Made by a program: the position numbers and the translations under genes. This document shows, piece after piece, positions 5,831 to 7,118 of a DNA stretch of 7,118 bases. The DNA is from Alphaproteobacteria bacterium (lineage in GTDB: Bacteria > Pseudomonadota > Alphaproteobacteria > UBA7887), in NCBI GenBank assembly GCA_028289725.1, contig JANQOH010000493.1, positions 1-7,118 on the forward strand, written 5' to 3'. The notes under the pieces are model-generated. The model was not told where the DNA came from. It was given only the letters and a program-made list of their open reading frames with translations, and did no database searches. The first letter of the stretch is position 1. Each line of letters begins with the position of its first letter.

Positions 5831-6670
5831 TCAGGCCAACGTCATGGCGGCGCGCATGGCGACCGCGCCATCCGCGTCAACCGCCCATGCCTCGACGCCC
5901 GTGTCGCTCGGCGCTGCTTCAACAGTCAACGGCCGGCCGGCGAAAACCGGGCGCATCGCCCGGAACCGAACCTCTTTGATTGCCTTGTCCGGCTGCTCCC
6001 GCGCCATGAGATCAAGCAACAGGGTCGCAGTCAGCGGACCGTGTACGATCAAACCATCATAGCCCTCGGTCTGGGTCACGTAAGGATGGTCATAGTGGAT
6101 GCGATGGCCGTTGAACGTGACAGCCGAATACCGGAACAGCATAACCGGGTCCGGCATCCACTCGCGACGCCAAACGGCGTCCATTGGCGCGGGTTGCGCA
6201 CGCGGCGGCGCGGCGTCAGGCGCTGGCGGCGCCCGATAAACAATGTCGTGCCATTCTTCCAAGGCCAATCCGTCCGTCCCGGAATACCGATGATGGACCG
6301 TGACGAAGGCGAGCTTGCCTTGTCGCCCATCTTTCTCCTCGATCGACATGACCTCGGACTTGCGCGTCGCACGTTCCCCAAGCCGCAGTGGCTTGTGAAA
6401 CCGCAAGCGATTGCCGGCCCACATCCGACGCGGCAAATCGATCGGCGGCAGAAACGCACCACGCTTCTCATGACCGTCCTCCGACAAGTCGGATTCGCGC
6501 GGCGTATCGACGAAGTATATCCAGTGCCAGCCCGGCGGCAGCGCATCGCCTGCGCCGGGCGAGTTTTCATAATCGAGTGTCGCCGCCATACCGGCGGCTT
6601 GAAACGGCGCGATCAGATCCTCCGTTTCGCGGGTGCGTCCGACCCAACTGGTGATCCCGTCGCCGATCAT
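5831..6670 (-). CDS. FAS1-like/Htd2-type dehydratase (mesaconyl-C4-CoA hydratase-like)
   Basis: 279 residues forming two hotdog halves. The N-terminal FAS1-like dehydratase domain (about 1-145, with WHWIYF, RRMWAGN and the RYSGTDGLALEEWHDIVYR segment) is joined by a Pro/Ala linker (147-163) to a MaoC-like half (about 167-279). The motif FNGHRIHYDHPY (186-197) followed by GYDGLIVHGPL (203-213) is the active-site signature of Htd2 and mesaconyl-C4-CoA hydratase relatives. His192 matches the catalytic His of MaoC hydratases, while the MaoC Asp position is Asn187. The expected reaction is reversible hydration of an enoyl-CoA (or acyl-ACP) to a hydroxyacyl thioester. The ATG overlaps the upstream CoA-transferase stop as ATGA (6667-6670), and a GGAG lies eight bases upstream, so the two are translated together. 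Lengths and motifs indicate an intact enzyme. Mesaconyl-CoA as substrate is a hypothesis only. Confidence 0.9.
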   Translation of the reverse strand: MIGDGITSWVGRTRETEDLIAPFQAAGMAATLDYENSPGAGDALPPGWHWIYFVDTPRESDLSEDGHEKRGAFLPPIDLPRRMWAGNRLRFHKPLRLGERATRKSEVMSIEEKDGRQGKLAFVTVHHRYSGTDGLALEEWHDIVYRAPPAPDAAPPRAQPAPMDAVWRREWMPDPVMLFRYSAVTFNGHRIHYDHPYVTQTEGYDGLIVHGPLTATLLLDLMAREQPDKAIKEVRFRAMRPVFAGRPLTVEAAPSDTGVEAWAVDADGAVAMRAAMTLA

Positions 6671-7118
6671 GGCGCGAACTCCGCCCGGATTTTCTCTGAG
6701 TGCTCGCCAAGCTTCGGGACCGGCCGATAGGTTTCCGCGGCACCGTCAATCAGAACCGGCGGCGCAATCACTTCGACCGGGCCGGACGGCGCTTGGTGGC
6801 CGATGGTGCGTAGCTGCGGATGGTCCGCCAGGTCGCCAATATCGTTCAAGGCGCCGCATGCTATGCGCGCTGCGACCAATCGCTCCATCAGTTCCGCGCG
6901 CGGCCACTGAACGAAGCACTCGCCCACGATCGCATCAAGAGCGTCCCGGTTCTCGACACGCTTGACCGGATCATCGAAACGCGGATCGGTCGCCACCTCC
7001 GGCCGTTCCAGCACCTGCTGGCACAGCGCCACCCACTCCCGCTCATTCTGGATTGAAATCAAAACCTGCTTGCCGTCCTTGGCGGTGAAAGCCCCGTATG
7101 GCGCCAGAGACGGATGTT
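6667..7118 (-). CDS. Class III (CaiB/BaiF) CoA-transferase, C-terminal part only
   Basis: The gene runs off the right edge. About 149 C-terminal residues of a family usually near 400 are visible; the Asp that carries the acyl intermediate lies in the missing part. The frame stays open beyond the internal TTG at 7062 and reads HPSLAPYGAFTAKDGKQV directly into LISIQNEREW, a hallmark of this family's C-terminal region. RPEVATDPRFDD, then KRVENRDALDAIV, and finally VEVIAPPVLIDG toward the end are also typical. The enzyme moves CoA between carboxylic acids (for example from succinyl-CoA) or within one molecule. Its stop overlaps the start of the Htd2-like dehydratase by four bases, making the pair one functional module. 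Relatives with this IQNEREW context include mesaconyl- and itaconate-type CoA-transferases as I recall them; substrate assignment needs the full sequence. Confidence 0.92.
   Translation of the reverse strand, partial: HPSLAPYGAFTAKDGKQVLISIQNEREWVALCQQVLERPEVATDPRFDDPVKRVENRDALDAIVGECFVQWPRAELMERLVAARIACGALNDIGDLADHPQLRTIGHQAPSGPVEVIAPPVLIDGAAETYRPVPKLGEHSEKIRAEFAP

Noticed and set aside
5816..6730. Long plus-strand open frame (304 codons)
   Set aside because: It is antisense to the dehydratase gene, which has the FNGHRIHYD motif and a coupled start. The plus-strand product is Arg-rich with no motif.
6667..7062. Complete 131-residue protein starting at the TTG at 7062
   Set aside because: The frame continues in the same direction to the window edge with family-typical sequence (HPSLAPYGAF), so this is an internal codon of a larger CoA-transferase.

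Overview
The window looks like chromosomal DNA of a GC-rich alphaproteobacterium (roughly 60% GC by eye, not counted). This rests on protein style (class III CoA-transferase, FAS1-like/Htd2-type dehydratase, a long acyl-CoA dehydrogenase with an extra C-terminal domain) and on codon use. No rRNA, tRNA, CRISPR, IS element or phage gene was seen, and the genus cannot be fixed from the sequence.

Layout: the left half reads rightward. It holds the 3' part of an acyl-CoA dehydrogenase gene (cut by the left edge), a small gene for a secreted cysteine-rich 94-residue protein of unknown function, a 238-base gap with a start-less signal-peptide-like frame, and a 345-residue subtilisin-family (S8) protease homologue. 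The protease has no signal peptide or propeptide and lacks the usual oxyanion-hole Asn. The right half reads leftward. From the right edge it holds the 3' part of a class III CoA-transferase gene, a FAS1-like (hotdog) dehydratase/hydratase, an alpha/beta hydrolase, an aldo/keto reductase, and a ribbon-helix-helix (RHH) protein with an extreme lysine tail. The two halves converge at about 3382-3414 with only 33 bases between stop codons and no convincing terminator.

The CoA-transferase and dehydratase genes overlap in an ATGA, and the hydrolase starts 14 bases after the dehydratase stop. These three are almost certainly one translationally coupled unit acting on a CoA thioester. The CoA-transferase plus Htd2-like hydratase pairing recalls the mesaconyl-CoA transferase/hydratase pair of the 3-hydroxypropionate bicycle, but the substrate here is unproven. 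The aldo/keto reductase follows after 69 bases with its own strong Shine-Dalgarno site and may be in the same transcript. The acyl-CoA dehydrogenase on the other strand fits the same acyl-CoA theme but is not in the operon.

The items most worth a second look are a perfect 12-3-12 palindrome just upstream of the RHH gene (a candidate autoregulatory operator), the RHH protein's Ala/Pro linker plus lysine tail, the S8 homologue with the altered oxyanion position, and the small secreted protein with cysteines every six residues. No clearly new multi-gene system can be demonstrated; the interest is in these individual oddities.
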